Positions 52,482-61,248 are shown, counted from the stretch's first letter. The stretch: 64,000 nt of DNA from JALZUV01 sp964654855 (GCA_964654855.1 CAZZJS010000009.1:1-64000), one strand, 5' to 3'. Numbers and translations: made by a program. Notes: a model not told the origin generated them from the sequence alone.

Positions 52482-53507
52482 CTAGTATGGCTCTTCGTAT
52501 TTACGTGCTAGCTCTTCGATGCTTTCTGGCGGCCATTCCGCTACATCCATACCGAATTTCAAGCCCATGTTACCCAATACATCTTTAATCTCGTTCAATG
52601 ACTTACGACCAAAGTTTGGCGTTTTTAGCATTTCAGACTCAGACTTAAGAACAAGGTCACCAATATAAACGATATTATCATTCTTCAGGCAGTTAGCTGA
52701 ACGAACAGAAAGCTCAAGCTCGTCTACTTTCTTCAGCAGATAAGGGCTGAATGGTAGTGCGTTCTCGTCTTCTTTCACTTCTTGCATTGGCGTATCTTCG
52801 AAGTTGATGAAGAGACGAACTTGATCCTGCATGATACGTGCTGAAAGTGCGACAGCATCTTCCGCAGTGATAGAACCATCAGTTTCAACAGAAAGCGAAA
52901 GTTTATCATAGTCAGTGCGTTGTCCCACACGTGCGTTATCTACTTTGTAGGATACTTTACGTACTGGGCTAAATAGTGCATCGATTGGAATCAAACCAAT
53001 TGGAGCATCTTGTTGCTTGTTATCTGCTGCACGCACATAACCACTACCCACTTCAACCGTTAGTTCCATATCAATTGAACCGTCTTTATCCAAAGTACAG
53101 ATAACAAGATCCGTGTTGATGATTTCAACATCAGCTGGGCATTCGATTTGCGCAGCCGTTACTTCGCCAGCACCTTTTGCCTTAAGCGTCAATTTACGAC
53201 GTTCTGGCGACTGTGCTTTAATACGAAGGTCTTTAATGTTCAAAATGATGTGTGTTACATCTTCACGTACACCTTCAATTGAAGAGAATTCGTGCAATAC
53301 ACCTTCAATCTTTACAGATGTTACTGCAGCACCTTGCAAGCTTGAAAGCAAGATACGGCGTAGCGCGTTACCTAATGTATAACCAAAACCACGCTCTAGT
53401 GGCTCTGCCACTACATCAGCACGGCTAAGAGATTTATCTTTCGGCAACACATCAATCGTGCTTGGTTTGATTAGATCTTGCCAGTTTTTATTCAAAATAG
53501 CGGACAT
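52482..53507 (-). CDS. rpoA: DNA-directed RNA polymerase subunit alpha
   Basis: 341 residues. The N-terminal dimerisation domain contains GFGYTLGNALRRILLSSLQGAAVTSVKIEGVLHEFSSIEGV, and the C-terminal domain, which contacts UP elements and activators, ends with DLVLKSESEMLKTPNFGRKSLNEIKDVL. Standard length. It lies between rpsK and rplQ as in most proteobacteria. Confidence 0.97.
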   Translation of the reverse strand: MSAILNKNWQDLIKPSTIDVLPKDKSLSRADVVAEPLERGFGYTLGNALRRILLSSLQGAAVTSVKIEGVLHEFSSIEGVREDVTHIILNIKDLRIKAQSPERRKLTLKAKGAGEVTAAQIECPADVEIINTDLVICTLDKDGSIDMELTVEVGSGYVRAADNKQQDAPIGLIPIDALFSPVRKVSYKVDNARVGQRTDYDKLSLSVETDGSITAEDAVALSARIMQDQVRLFINFEDTPMQEVKEDENALPFSPYLLKKVDELELSVRSANCLKNDNIVYIGDLVLKSESEMLKTPNFGRKSLNEIKDVLGNMGLKFGMDVAEWPPESIEELARKYEEPY

Positions 53508-53576
53508 TTTTTAGTCTCCGTTTACTTATTTCAGTAGCTCCTCTTATCAGAGAGAAGCGAACATTACTCGTTACGA

Positions 53577-53978
53577 TTAAACGCGACGGCGTTTTGGTGG
53601 GCGGCAACCATTATGCGGGATTGGCGTCACATCTTTAATCGATGTTACGTTCAAACCTGCTGCTTGCAACGCACGAAGAGCTGATTCACGACCACTACCA
53701 GGGCCAGTCACGACTACTTCAACCGTCTTTAAACCGTGTTCCATTGCTTTCACAGCAGCATCATCAGCTGTCACCTGCGCCGCAAATGGCGTAGACTTAC
53801 GAGAGCCTTTGAAACCTTTATGACCCGCAGAAGACCAAGCCAGCGTATTGCCGCCTTTGTCTGTTAGGGTAACAATGGTGTTATTGAAGGTTGCAACGAT
53901 ATACGCCTTACCTTCAGGAATGTTCTTTTTACCTTTACGCTTAGCGCGTGTAGCAGCTGCTGTGGTATTCTCTGACAT
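53577..53978 (-). CDS. rpsK: 30S ribosomal protein S11
   Basis: 133 residues with the S11 core (GKAYIVATFNNTIVTLTDKGGNTLAWSSAG, GPGSGRESALRALQAAGL) and the invariant C-terminus TPIPHNGCRPPKRRRV. It forms part of the mRNA exit platform, 14 bases after rpsM. Confidence 0.97.
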   Translation of the reverse strand: MSENTTAAATRAKRKGKKNIPEGKAYIVATFNNTIVTLTDKGGNTLAWSSAGHKGFKGSRKSTPFAAQVTADDAAVKAMEHGLKTVEVVVTGPGSGRESALRALQAAGLNVTSIKDVTPIPHNGCRPPKRRRV

Positions 53979-53992
53979 AATGCTATCCTACC

Positions 53993-54361
53993 CTATTTTT
54001 TCTTACCAGCGATTGCCACTGCTTTACCTTTACGCGTACGCGCATTGGTATGAGTACGTTGACCACGTACCGGCAGACGACGACGATGGCGTAAGCCGCG
54101 GTAGCAACCTAAATCCATCAAACGCTTAATGTTCATACTTACTTCACGACGAAGATCACCTTCTACAGTGTAATCGGCATCAATGGTTTCACGAACCTTG
54201 ATTACTTCATCATCGCTATAATCTTTAGGGCGTTTACTTTGGTCAATTCCAGCTTTCGCAAGGATTTGAGCAGCAAACTTTGGACCAATACCATGAATAT
54301 AAGTCAGCGAAATAATTCCGCGCTTATCATCAGGAATGTTCACACCGGCAATACGGGGCAT
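53993..54361 (-). CDS. rpsM: 30S ribosomal protein S13
   Basis: 122 residues, MPRIAGVNIPDDKRG at the start and the basic C-terminus RRRLPVRGQRTHTNARTRKG. It contacts the P-site tRNA and forms inter-subunit bridges. It is preceded by a strong promoter at 54416-54443, making it the first gene of the rpsM-rpsK-rpoA-rplQ unit. Confidence 0.97.
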   Translation of the reverse strand: MPRIAGVNIPDDKRGIISLTYIHGIGPKFAAQILAKAGIDQSKRPKDYSDDEVIKVRETIDADYTVEGDLRREVSMNIKRLMDLGCYRGLRHRRRLPVRGQRTHTNARTRKGKAVAIAGKKK

Positions 54362-54415
54362 AATATCTCCACAAATTAACGTTTCTTGGGCCTCTTCCAG
54401 CCACAGGGAGCCGGC

Positions 54416-54443
54416 ACTATAGGAGGAAACAAGGGGAAGTCAA
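54416..54443 (-). promoter_or_regulatory. Strong sigma-70-like promoter upstream of rpsM
   Basis: On the minus strand TTGACT (54438-54443) and TATAGT (54416-54421) are separated by 16 bases, the best promoter match I found in the window. It lies in the 88-base adk-rpsM gap, 55 bases before the rpsM start codon, and would drive the alpha operon independently. Confidence 0.7.
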
Positions 54444-54449
54444 CGGGTA

Positions 54450-55100
54450 TTATGCAGTATCAAGTAGTTTTTCTATCTCAACTGTGACTTCTTCAATCGA
54501 CGCCATCGCATCGACCTGTTTCAGTACATTCTGCTGTTCGTAATAAGGCAATAATGGCGCTGTCATATTGCGATAAGCCTCGAGACGCTTCGAAACCGTC
54601 TCAGCATTATCATCTTTACGGCGCGTGAAGTTAGTAGAGCCACATTTATCGCACACACCATCTTTTTGCGTAGGCTTGAAGTTATCGTGATATCCTTCAC
54701 CACAATCGCCGCAAGAGAAACGCCCTGAGATACGCTCGACTAATGCTGCTTCATCTACTTTGAGCTCTAACACCATATCGAGCGTTAGAGATTCGCTTTC
54801 AAATAACCCTGTTAACGCTTCAGCTTGTGCTGTTGTGCGCGGGAAGCCATCCAAGATAAAACCTTTAGCGCAATCATCTTCTTTAATGCGCTGGTGGATC
54901 ATTTCGATCATAATTTCGTCAGAAACAAGCTGACCTGCACTCATAATCGATTGCAATTCTTTCCCTAACGCACTTCCTGATGCAACAGTCGCGCGCAGCA
55001 TATCACCTGTGGAAAGCTGCGGGATACCTAATTTATCTTGAATAACTACCGCTTGCGTTCCTTTCCCTGCACCGGGAGGGCCTAATAGAATCAAAATCAT
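54450..55100 (-). CDS. adk: Adenylate kinase (zinc-type lid)
   Basis: Interconverts ATP + AMP and 2 ADP. The 216-residue long form starts ILLGPPGAGKGTQA (P-loop), has the AMP-site LILDGFPRT-like FILDGFPRTTAQAEAL, and a lid with four cysteines (SCGDCGEGYH and VCDKCGST), so it is the zinc-binding type. Located between secY and rpsM, typical of alphaproteobacteria. Confidence 0.96.
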   Translation of the reverse strand: MILILLGPPGAGKGTQAVVIQDKLGIPQLSTGDMLRATVASGSALGKELQSIMSAGQLVSDEIMIEMIHQRIKEDDCAKGFILDGFPRTTAQAEALTGLFESESLTLDMVLELKVDEAALVERISGRFSCGDCGEGYHDNFKPTQKDGVCDKCGSTNFTRRKDDNAETVSKRLEAYRNMTAPLLPYYEQQNVLKQVDAMASIEEVTVEIEKLLDTA

Positions 55101-55106
55101 TTATAT

Positions 55107-56465
55107 TTACCGCTTTTTGCCTTTGTTACCGCGTAATTTTGCTTGTTTCAGTAAGCCTTCATACTGATGAGCAAAAAGATGAGACTGTATTTGCCCGACA
55201 AAATCAAGGATCACATTCACTGTAATTAATAAGCTGGTACCACCGAGGAACAATGGCAATGAATATTTTGAGATGACGATCTCAGGAATCGCACAAACAA
55301 AAGCAAGGTATAGCGCGCCCACCACAGTGATACGTGTCGTCACATAATCCAAATATTTTGCCGTTTGCTGTCCTGGGCGAATCCCCGGCACATAAGCGCC
55401 ATTCTTTTTCAAATTATCTGCTGTGTCATCCACATTGAACACTACAGCCGTATAGAAGAAAGCAAAGAATATCACGATCAACGCATAGAGCGTTACATAA
55501 AGCGTCGATCCATGCTGCAAATAAGAAGTCACAAGCGTGAGCCATTCAGGGCCATCGCCGCCACTGTTAAAGCCAGCAATCGTTAGTGGGAATAATAGAA
55601 TCGAACTTGCGAAGATGGGTGGGATCACACCCGACATATTAATCTTAATCGGCAGATGCGTATTCTCACCTTGATATTGCTTATTGCCCACCTGACGTTT
55701 CGGATGTTGAATCACCACACGGCGCTGTGCACGTTCCATAAATACGATAAACGCAAAGAGTGCTACAAGACCAACGAAAATCAACATCAGCATTTCTGTC
55801 GCAATCACTCCAGTACGACCCATCTCGAACATACTGGCAATCGCTGCGGGGAACTCCGCGATAATACCCACGGTAATAATAAGCGAGATACCGTTACCGA
55901 TACCACGCGCTGTAATCTGTTCGCCCAACCAAACGAGGAACATAACCCCACCTACAAGCGTTGCTGTTGCTGTAAAACGGAAGAACAAGCCGGGGTCAAT
56001 CACCGCTGAAGAGCCGCTACTACCCGTCATACTCTCCAAACCAACCGCAATACCAAACCCTTGTAATATCGCCAAAACCACCGTTCCATAGCGCGTATAT
56101 TGGTTCATCTTGCGTTTACCCGCCTCACCTTCTTTCTTCAAAGCGGCTAAATGCGGTGATGCCACCGTCATAAGCTGCAAGATAATCGAGGCAGAGATAT
56201 AAGGCATAATCGTCAGTGCGAAAATCGTCATACGGCCAAGTGCACCACCCGAGAATACGTTAAACATTCCCAATACGCCGCCTGATTGCTGTTCAAAAAT
56301 CTCCTTCAAGATGAACGGATCAATGCCCGGGATCGGAATAAACGACCCTACCCGCGCAATGATGAGTGCACCCATCACAAATAACAGACGTTGTTTTAGT
56401 TCAGTCGCACGCGCGAATACGCTTAAATCCATATTCGCAGCCATTTTTTCAGCAGATGAAGCCAT
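55107..56465 (-). CDS. secY: Preprotein translocase subunit SecY
   Basis: A 452-residue ten-helix channel of the Sec translocase. Conserved landmarks are ATELKQRLLFVMGALIIARVGSFIPIPGID (TM1), the plug-region start, EGEAGKRKMNQYTRYGTV, and QIQSHLFAHQYEGLLKQAKLRG at the C-terminus. The gene follows a terminator and 24-bp dyad and so appears to begin its own transcription unit with adk. Confidence 0.97.
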   Translation of the reverse strand: MASSAEKMAANMDLSVFARATELKQRLLFVMGALIIARVGSFIPIPGIDPFILKEIFEQQSGGVLGMFNVFSGGALGRMTIFALTIMPYISASIILQLMTVASPHLAALKKEGEAGKRKMNQYTRYGTVVLAILQGFGIAVGLESMTGSSGSSAVIDPGLFFRFTATATLVGGVMFLVWLGEQITARGIGNGISLIITVGIIAEFPAAIASMFEMGRTGVIATEMLMLIFVGLVALFAFIVFMERAQRRVVIQHPKRQVGNKQYQGENTHLPIKINMSGVIPPIFASSILLFPLTIAGFNSGGDGPEWLTLVTSYLQHGSTLYVTLYALIVIFFAFFYTAVVFNVDDTADNLKKNGAYVPGIRPGQQTAKYLDYVTTRITVVGALYLAFVCAIPEIVISKYSLPLFLGGTSLLITVNVILDFVGQIQSHLFAHQYEGLLKQAKLRGNKGKKR

Positions 56466-56494
56466 AAATCGTTCTTTTTCTTAGTGTTTGTCTA

Positions 56495-56518
56495 ACATTT
56501 GAAAGATCTTCCAAATGT
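56495..56518. promoter_or_regulatory. 24-bp near-perfect inverted repeat in the secY leader
   Basis: Halves ACATTTGGAAGA and TCTTTCAAATGT (minus strand) pair at 11 of 12 positions without a loop, with one G-T pair and GATC at the centre. It is 30 bases before the secY start. The lack of a loop argues for a protein-binding operator rather than an RNA hairpin. Confidence 0.55.
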
Positions 56519-56580
56519 ATCACAAAAGCTTCTATCGGTTATGACACTTAAAGTGAACCCCAAATATTCTCTAAACAAAC

Positions 56581-56613
56581 AAAAATGCCGCCTCGAATGA
56601 GAGCGGCATTTTT
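56581..56613 (-). terminator. Rho-independent terminator between rplO and secY
   Basis: AATGCCGC and GCGGCATT stems around an 11-base loop, with a T run on the minus strand after GCGGC. It lies 24 bases after rplO and splits the normally continuous rplO-secY transcript. Confidence 0.85.
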
Positions 56614-56636
56614 AGATTTGAAACTAAAGGACTAAA

Positions 56637-57179
56637 TTAGTCAGCTTTCTTTTCAGCTTTCTTTTCAGCTTTCTTTTTAGCCGGGCGCGCAGCATCATGC
56701 TTTGCAGCTGTTGCGGTTTTCTTTTCAACAAGTTTCAAAGAACCGCCCGCTTTGCTCACTGCTGCTTCAGCAGATTTTGAAGCTTTCGTCACTTCAATGT
56801 TTAACTTTGCCGTCAACTCGCCTTTGCCAAGCAATTTAATGCCGTTCACGTTTTTACGAGCCAAGCCTTTTTCTACCAAGAACTCTTCAGTGATCTTGTC
56901 AGAAGCTTTGATGCGTTTGTCATCAAGCGCTTTTTGCAGCATGCCAGTGTTGATGGTTGAATATTCAACACGGTTTGAATTGTGGAACCCACGCTTCGGT
57001 AGACGACGGTTAATTGGCATTTGACCGCCTTCAAAACCTTTAATCGCTACACCTGAACGTGACTTCTGGCCTTTGTGACCACGGCCAGCAGTTTTACCAG
57101 TACCCGAACCAATACCGCGACCTACGCGTTTACGGTTCTTCTTAGCACCATCATTATCTTTTAATTCGTTAAGTTTCAT
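56637..57179 (-). CDS. rplO: 50S ribosomal protein L15 with Lys-rich tail
   Basis: L15 has MKLNELKDNDGAKKNRKRVGRG, the GSGTGKTAGRGHKGQKSRSG loop and GFEGGQMPINRRLPKRGF. The ATG at 57179 is preferred because GAGAGG precedes it by five bases; the open frame runs further upstream. The product is about 180 residues. The C-terminal ~25 are Lys/Ala/Glu-rich, coming partly from three exact 12-bp repeats, longer than typical L15. Confidence 0.95.
   Translation of the reverse strand: MKLNELKDNDGAKKNRKRVGRGIGSGTGKTAGRGHKGQKSRSGVAIKGFEGGQMPINRRLPKRGFHNSNRVEYSTINTGMLQKALDDKRIKASDKITEEFLVEKGLARKNVNGIKLLGKGELTAKLNIEVTKASKSAEAAVSKAGGSLKLVEKKTATAAKHDAARPAKKKAEKKAEKKAD
56641..56676. repeat. Three exact 12-bp tandem repeats in the rplO 3' end
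   Basis: The unit TCAGCTTTCTTT occurs three times in a row and encodes the repeated KKAE motif at the C-terminus of L15. The array can expand or shrink by slippage without breaking the frame. Confidence 0.9.
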
Positions 57180-57250
57180 CATAACCTCTCTAACGCCGCT
57201 GGGCAAAGCGACTCGCTAATTTAAATTTGCCCGAAACTTGTGTAAGGCGT

Positions 57251-57469
57251 TTATTCGCCTTCAACCTTTACTAGGTGGTGAACCTTATTAATCATACCAC
57301 GAACCGACGGAGTATCTTCCAACGTGCGTGTACGGTTGATCTTGTTCAAACCTAAACCGATAAGCGTCTTGCGCTGTGAACCTTCACGGCCCGTCGCACT
57401 TGCGATTTGCGTTACAGTAACGGTTTTACCTGCAGGCTTCTTAGCCGCTGCTTTCTTTGCTTCTGCCAT
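57251..57469 (-). CDS. rpmD: 50S ribosomal protein L30
   Basis: 72 residues. The core (VTQIASATGREGSQRKTLIGLGLNKINRTRTLEDTPSVRGM) fits L30. An added N-terminus MAEAKKAAAKKPAGK is Lys/Ala-rich, as in some alphaproteobacteria. Nine bases after rpsE. Confidence 0.95.
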   Translation of the reverse strand: MAEAKKAAAKKPAGKTVTVTQIASATGREGSQRKTLIGLGLNKINRTRTLEDTPSVRGMINKVHHLVKVEGE

Positions 57470-57478
57470 GATCTGCCT

Positions 57479-58057
57479 CTATTCTTCGTTTGAGTCTACA
57501 GCATCGAAATCATTGCCATCACGACGGCTTACGATATCGCTTACTTTTAAACCACGTTTTGCTGCAATCGCACGCGGAGAACGTACATCGCTCAGTGCTG
57601 TTAGCGTTGCTTTCACCATGTTGTAAGGGTTAGAAGTACCCGTTGACTTACAAACAACGTCTTGTACGCCAAGCGCTTCAAATACTGCACGAGAAGGACC
57701 ACCTGCGATGATACCAGTACCCGATGGGGCTGAACGCATTACGACGCGACCCGCACCATAGCGTGAAGTCATATCGTGGTGAAGTGTACGACCTTCTTTC
57801 AAAGGCACACGAACCATGCTTTTCTTTGCAACGTCAGTCGCTTTACGAACAGCATCAGCAACTTCTTTTGCCTTACCTTTGCCGTAACCGACTTTACCTT
57901 TACCATCACCTACTACAACAAGGGCAGCGAAACCGAAACGACGGCCACCTTTTACCACTTTTGCTACGCGGTTGATTGATACAAGCTTCTCAACGAGACC
58001 ACTATCGGCATCGTCACGTTGCTGCTGTTTATTAGGTGCTTGAGTATTCATCTTCAT
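57479..58057 (-). CDS. rpsE: 30S ribosomal protein S5
   Basis: 192 residues with the S5 core (VEKLVSINRVAKVVKGGRRFGFAALVVVGDGKGKVGYGKGKAKEV, GIIAGGPSRAVFEALGVQDV, KSTGTSNPYNMVKATL). S5 takes part in decoding fidelity. The first ~20 residues are a non-conserved Gln/Asn stretch. Confidence 0.96.
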   Translation of the reverse strand: MKMNTQAPNKQQQRDDADSGLVEKLVSINRVAKVVKGGRRFGFAALVVVGDGKGKVGYGKGKAKEVADAVRKATDVAKKSMVRVPLKEGRTLHHDMTSRYGAGRVVMRSAPSGTGIIAGGPSRAVFEALGVQDVVCKSTGTSNPYNMVKATLTALSDVRSPRAIAAKRGLKVSDIVSRRDGNDFDAVDSNEE

Positions 58058-58064
58058 TCTTTCC

Positions 58065-58421
58065 TTAGAATTTCAATCCAGCTTCACGCGCAGCTTCTGC
58101 CAACGCCTTCACACGGCCATGATAGATAAAACCACCACGATCAAATTTTACGGTATCAACTTTAGCTTTCTTCGCACGCTCTGCAACGAGCTTACCAACA
58201 GCTTCAGCAGCTTTTATGTTGCCACCATATTTTAGCTTAGTTTCTTTATCTTGAGTTGATGCAGCGGCAAGCGTTGTGCCTGTCGTATCATCAATAACCT
58301 GCGCATAAATGTGGTTAGCCGAACGGTGAACCGATAGACGAATCGAACGTGCGCCACCTTTTTTACGAAGCTGGAAGCGATTGCGCTGAGCGCGGCGTTT
58401 AAATTGATTAGACTGAGCCAT
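58065..58421 (-). CDS. rplR: 50S ribosomal protein L18
   Basis: 118 residues; the 5S rRNA-binding L18 core RLSVHRSANHIYAQVIDDTTGTTLAAASTQD and FDRGGFIYHGRVKALAEAAREAGLKF at the C-terminus. Seven bases upstream of rpsE. Confidence 0.96.
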   Translation of the reverse strand: MAQSNQFKRRAQRNRFQLRKKGGARSIRLSVHRSANHIYAQVIDDTTGTTLAAASTQDKETKLKYGGNIKAAEAVGKLVAERAKKAKVDTVKFDRGGFIYHGRVKALAEAAREAGLKF

Positions 58422-58428
58422 GTTTTAC

Positions 58429-58962
58429 CTACTTCTTCTTTCCTTCTTTCATGCGGACATATTCACCCACATAACGAACACCTTTGCCTTTGTAAGGCTC
58501 AGGCTTACGCAAAGCACGAATCTCAGAGGCCACTTGACCTACCAATTGCTTATCAGCACTGGTGAGCTCGATGATTGTTTGCTTATCAACTTTAGCTGAA
58601 ACACCTTCAGGCAGTACAAAATATGTATCGTGACTATAGCCCAAAGAGAGGATCAAAACATTACCCTTAAGCGCAACACGATAACCAACACCGCGTAGCT
58701 CAAGTTCTTTTTTGAAACCTTCTGTTACACCAACTACCAAGTTATTGATGTTGCTACGAGTGGTTCCCCACATCGCACGAGCAAACTTGCTGTTATCGGC
58801 TGGAGTAACAGTAACACCACCCTCTTCCATCGTAACTTTAACGTTACCAAGAAGTTGAGTCGACAGTTCGCCGCCTTTACCTTTTACAGTGACTTGCTTT
58901 TCTGTGATATCAACAGTGACACCTTCAGGAACTGCAATGGGATATTTACCTACGCGTGACAT
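58429..58962 (-). CDS. rplF: 50S ribosomal protein L6
   Basis: 177 residues (start at MSRVGKYP, 58962, after AAGGA). Two L6 repeats: ITEKQVTVKGKGGELS and the C-terminal EIRALRKPEPYKGKGVRYVGEYVRMKEGKKK. The longer in-frame extension upstream lies in the rpsH intergenic region and is rejected. Confidence 0.96.
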   Translation of the reverse strand: MSRVGKYPIAVPEGVTVDITEKQVTVKGKGGELSTQLLGNVKVTMEEGGVTVTPADNSKFARAMWGTTRSNINNLVVGVTEGFKKELELRGVGYRVALKGNVLILSLGYSHDTYFVLPEGVSAKVDKQTIIELTSADKQLVGQVASEIRALRKPEPYKGKGVRYVGEYVRMKEGKKK

Positions 58963-58972
58963 TTTCTTTTCC

Positions 58973-59368
58973 TTAGAATACTTCGCAAAGAATTTCACCG
59001 CTTACGTTCTTCTGGCGCGCTTGCGCATCAGACATAACGCCTGCAGAAGTCGAAACGATAGAAATACCGAGACCATTATGAACTTTAGGCAGATCCTTAA
59101 CCGGCGAGTATTCGCGGCGACCTGGCTTCGAAATACGACGAATCTTACTGATTACAGGTTGATCCTCGTGGTATTTTAATTCGATGTTTAACATCGGCTT
59201 TTGCTCAGTGCCTGTCTTTTTGTAGCCAGAGATATAACCCTCAACCGACAAAACTTCACATACATTTGCATTTAGCTTTGAATAGAAAGCTTCCACCGTA
59301 TGCAAACGAGCCTTTTGGCCATTGCGAATACGAGTAAGCGTATCAGAAAGTAAATCGTTCATTGCCAT
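58973..59368 (-). CDS. rpsH: 30S ribosomal protein S8
   Basis: 131 residues. NDLLSDTLTRIRNGQ at the start, and VKDLPKVHNGLGISIVSTSAGVMSDAQARQ with the conserved C-terminus GEILCEVF. S8 binds 16S rRNA and in E. coli also its own mRNA for feedback. Confidence 0.96.
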   Translation of the reverse strand: MAMNDLLSDTLTRIRNGQKARLHTVEAFYSKLNANVCEVLSVEGYISGYKKTGTEQKPMLNIELKYHEDQPVISKIRRISKPGRREYSPVKDLPKVHNGLGISIVSTSAGVMSDAQARQKNVSGEILCEVF

Positions 59369-59383
59369 GATAATATTCCTTTT

Positions 59384-59689
59384 CTACCAGCTTGATTTCA
59401 CAAGGCCGGGAATCTGACCAAAGTTGCCAAGTTCGCGAAGCGCGATACGTGACAGGTTGAACTTACGGTAATTACCGCGTGGACGGCCTGAAAGACCGCA
59501 ACGATTGCGTACACGAGAAGGTGAACCATCACGTGGAAGTTCATTCAACTTCAATTGCGCGTCAAAACGCTCTTCCATTGGAAGATCGCGATTCATAATC
59601 GTCGCTTTAAGTGCGTTACGTTTTGCAGCGTACTTAGTCACCTTACGGCGACGCGTGTTATTCTTTTCAACTGAACTTACTTTAGCCAT
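59384..59689 (-). CDS. rpsN: 30S ribosomal protein S14 (zinc-independent)
   Basis: 101 residues. Core RDGSPSRVRNRCGLSGRPRGNYRKFNLSRIALRELG. Only one Cys is in the former zinc region, so this is the long zinc-free form, usual for this lineage. Confidence 0.95.
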   Translation of the reverse strand: MAKVSSVEKNNTRRRKVTKYAAKRNALKATIMNRDLPMEERFDAQLKLNELPRDGSPSRVRNRCGLSGRPRGNYRKFNLSRIALRELGNFGQIPGLVKSSW

Positions 59690-59704
59690 TCTCTATCGTC
59701 CTTT

Positions 59705-60265
59705 TTACGCGCTTTGCTGTTGTGGTTTTTTGAACGGGAAGTTGAAAGCCGTTAGCAACGCACGCGCTTCGTCGTCATTTGCTGCTGTGGTAGCAATCGT
59801 GATATTCATACCGCGTACTTTTTCCACTTTATCATAGTTAATTTCAGGGAAGATAATTTGCTCGGTTATACCGAAATTATAGTTACCTTGCTTATCAAAT
59901 GATTTTGGTGATTGACCGCGAAAATCACGAATACGTGGCATTGCGATATTGATCAAACGATCCAAAAATTCATACATACGGTCGCCACGAAGAGTCACTT
60001 TACAACCAATCGGCATACCTTCACGTAGTTTAAAACCTGCGATAGACTGACGTGCTTTCGTGATCATTACTTTCTGGCCCGAGATGGCTTCCATCTCAGC
60101 TACAGCGCCTTTAACCACTTTGCTATCTGCAACAGCGTCGCTCAAGCCCATATTAAGTACGATTTTATCCAATTTAGGCATTTGCATTTTGTTCTTAAAA
60201 TTGAACTCTTTCTGCAATGCAGGAACGATTTCTTTTTGATACTGTTCTTTTAAACGAGCGGTCAT
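59705..60265 (-). CDS. rplE: 50S ribosomal protein L5
   Basis: 186 residues from ATG 60265 (MTARLKEQYQKEIVPAL). Core KIVLNMGLSDAVADSK, KVTLRGDRMYEFLDRLINIAMPRIRDFRG and GNYNFGITEQIIFPEI. The extended TTG start at 60280 would overlap rplX by 11 bases and is rejected. Confidence 0.95.
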   Translation of the reverse strand: MTARLKEQYQKEIVPALQKEFNFKNKMQMPKLDKIVLNMGLSDAVADSKVVKGAVAEMEAISGQKVMITKARQSIAGFKLREGMPIGCKVTLRGDRMYEFLDRLINIAMPRIRDFRGQSPKSFDKQGNYNFGITEQIIFPEINYDKVEKVRGMNITIATTAANDDEARALLTAFNFPFKKPQQQSA

Positions 60266-60269
60266 GGTC

Positions 60270-60581
60270 TTACTCAGCAATGTTTTCTTTAGTTTTCTTC
60301 ACAGTACGAACTTTCGTACCATCCTTAAGCGTCGAGAAGCCAATGCGTGATGGCTTGCCATTCGCATCGTAAGCTAGATTCGAAAGATGAATCGGCGCTT
60401 CTTTTTCTTCGATGCCACCGGCACCCATGTGACTTGGCTTATTGTGACGCTTCACTTTATTCACGCCGCTTACCAATGCACGGTTATCTTCAGGGAACAT
60501 CTTTAGGATCTCACCTGTTTTACCTTTATCGCGACCTGTCGTTACGAGAACATTATCGCCTTTTTTCAATTTAGCAGCCAT
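60270..60581 (-). CDS. rplX: 50S ribosomal protein L24
   Basis: 103 residues with the KOW motif KKGDNVLVTTGRDKGKTGEIL and KVKRHNKPSHMGAGGIEEKEAPIHLSNL. Assembly-initiator protein for 23S rRNA. One-base overlap with rplN. Confidence 0.95.
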   Translation of the reverse strand: MAAKLKKGDNVLVTTGRDKGKTGEILKMFPEDNRALVSGVNKVKRHNKPSHMGAGGIEEKEAPIHLSNLAYDANGKPSRIGFSTLKDGTKVRTVKKTKENIAE

Positions 60582-60949
60582 TATAGAACCTCCGGTGCCA
60601 GAGATACGATCTTCATAAAGCCACGTGCGCGAAGTTCGCGAACCACAGGGCCAAAGATACGAGTACCAATTACTTCATCTTGCTTATTCAATAATACTGC
60701 CGCATTTTTATCGAAGCGAATCGCCGTACCGTCAGCACGTTTCACTTCTTTCGCAGTACGTACGATAACAGCGCGGTGAACTTCACCTTTTTTCACTTTG
60801 CCGCGTGGGATCGCTTCTTTTACAGACACAACGATCACATCGCCGACAGAAGCGACATTACGGTGTGATCCACCCAATACTTTGATACACTGTACTTTAC
60901 GTGCACCCGAGTTATCGGCGACTTCCATGGTTGATTGCATCTGGATCAT
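60581..60949 (-). CDS. rplN: 50S ribosomal protein L14
   Basis: 122 residues, MIQMQSTMEVADNSGARKVQCIKVLGG and TRIFGPVVRELRARGFMKIVSLAPEVL. Standard length, single domain. Confidence 0.97.
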   Translation of the reverse strand: MIQMQSTMEVADNSGARKVQCIKVLGGSHRNVASVGDVIVVSVKEAIPRGKVKKGEVHRAVIVRTAKEVKRADGTAIRFDKNAAVLLNKQDEVIGTRIFGPVVRELRARGFMKIVSLAPEVL

Positions 60950-60986
60950 AGCTTAACCCTTATTTCCTACTTTTCGTTCGACTCTC

Positions 60987-61223
60987 TTAAGCAACTGCTT
61001 CGAGAACTTCCCATGTTTTACTTTTCGAGATTGGCTTACATTCGATAATGCGAACTTCCTGTCCAGTCTTGAACTTATTTTCAGCATCATGCGCTGCATA
61101 TTTCTTCGTACGTGTCATCGTCTTGCGATAAAGCGGATGCTTAATACGACGGCTTACGAGAACAGAAACGGTTTTATCCGCTTTGTCTGAAACAATAACA
61201 CCTTGTAAAATGCGTTTAGGCAT
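60987..61223 (-). CDS. rpsQ: 30S ribosomal protein S17
   Basis: 78 residues, MPKRILQGVIVSDKADKTVSVLVSRRIKHPLYRK and the OB-fold core through GQEVRIIECKPISKSKTWEV. Typical size for S17. Confidence 0.96.
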   Translation of the reverse strand: MPKRILQGVIVSDKADKTVSVLVSRRIKHPLYRKTMTRTKKYAAHDAENKFKTGQEVRIIECKPISKSKTWEVLEAVA

Positions 61224-61248
61224 AATTCTAATTCCTTTAATTTACTGC

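Noticed and set aside
56641..56676. Possible CRISPR or VNTR
   Set aside because: Only three 12-bp copies without spacers, coding for the L15 tail; it is a simple tandem repeat.
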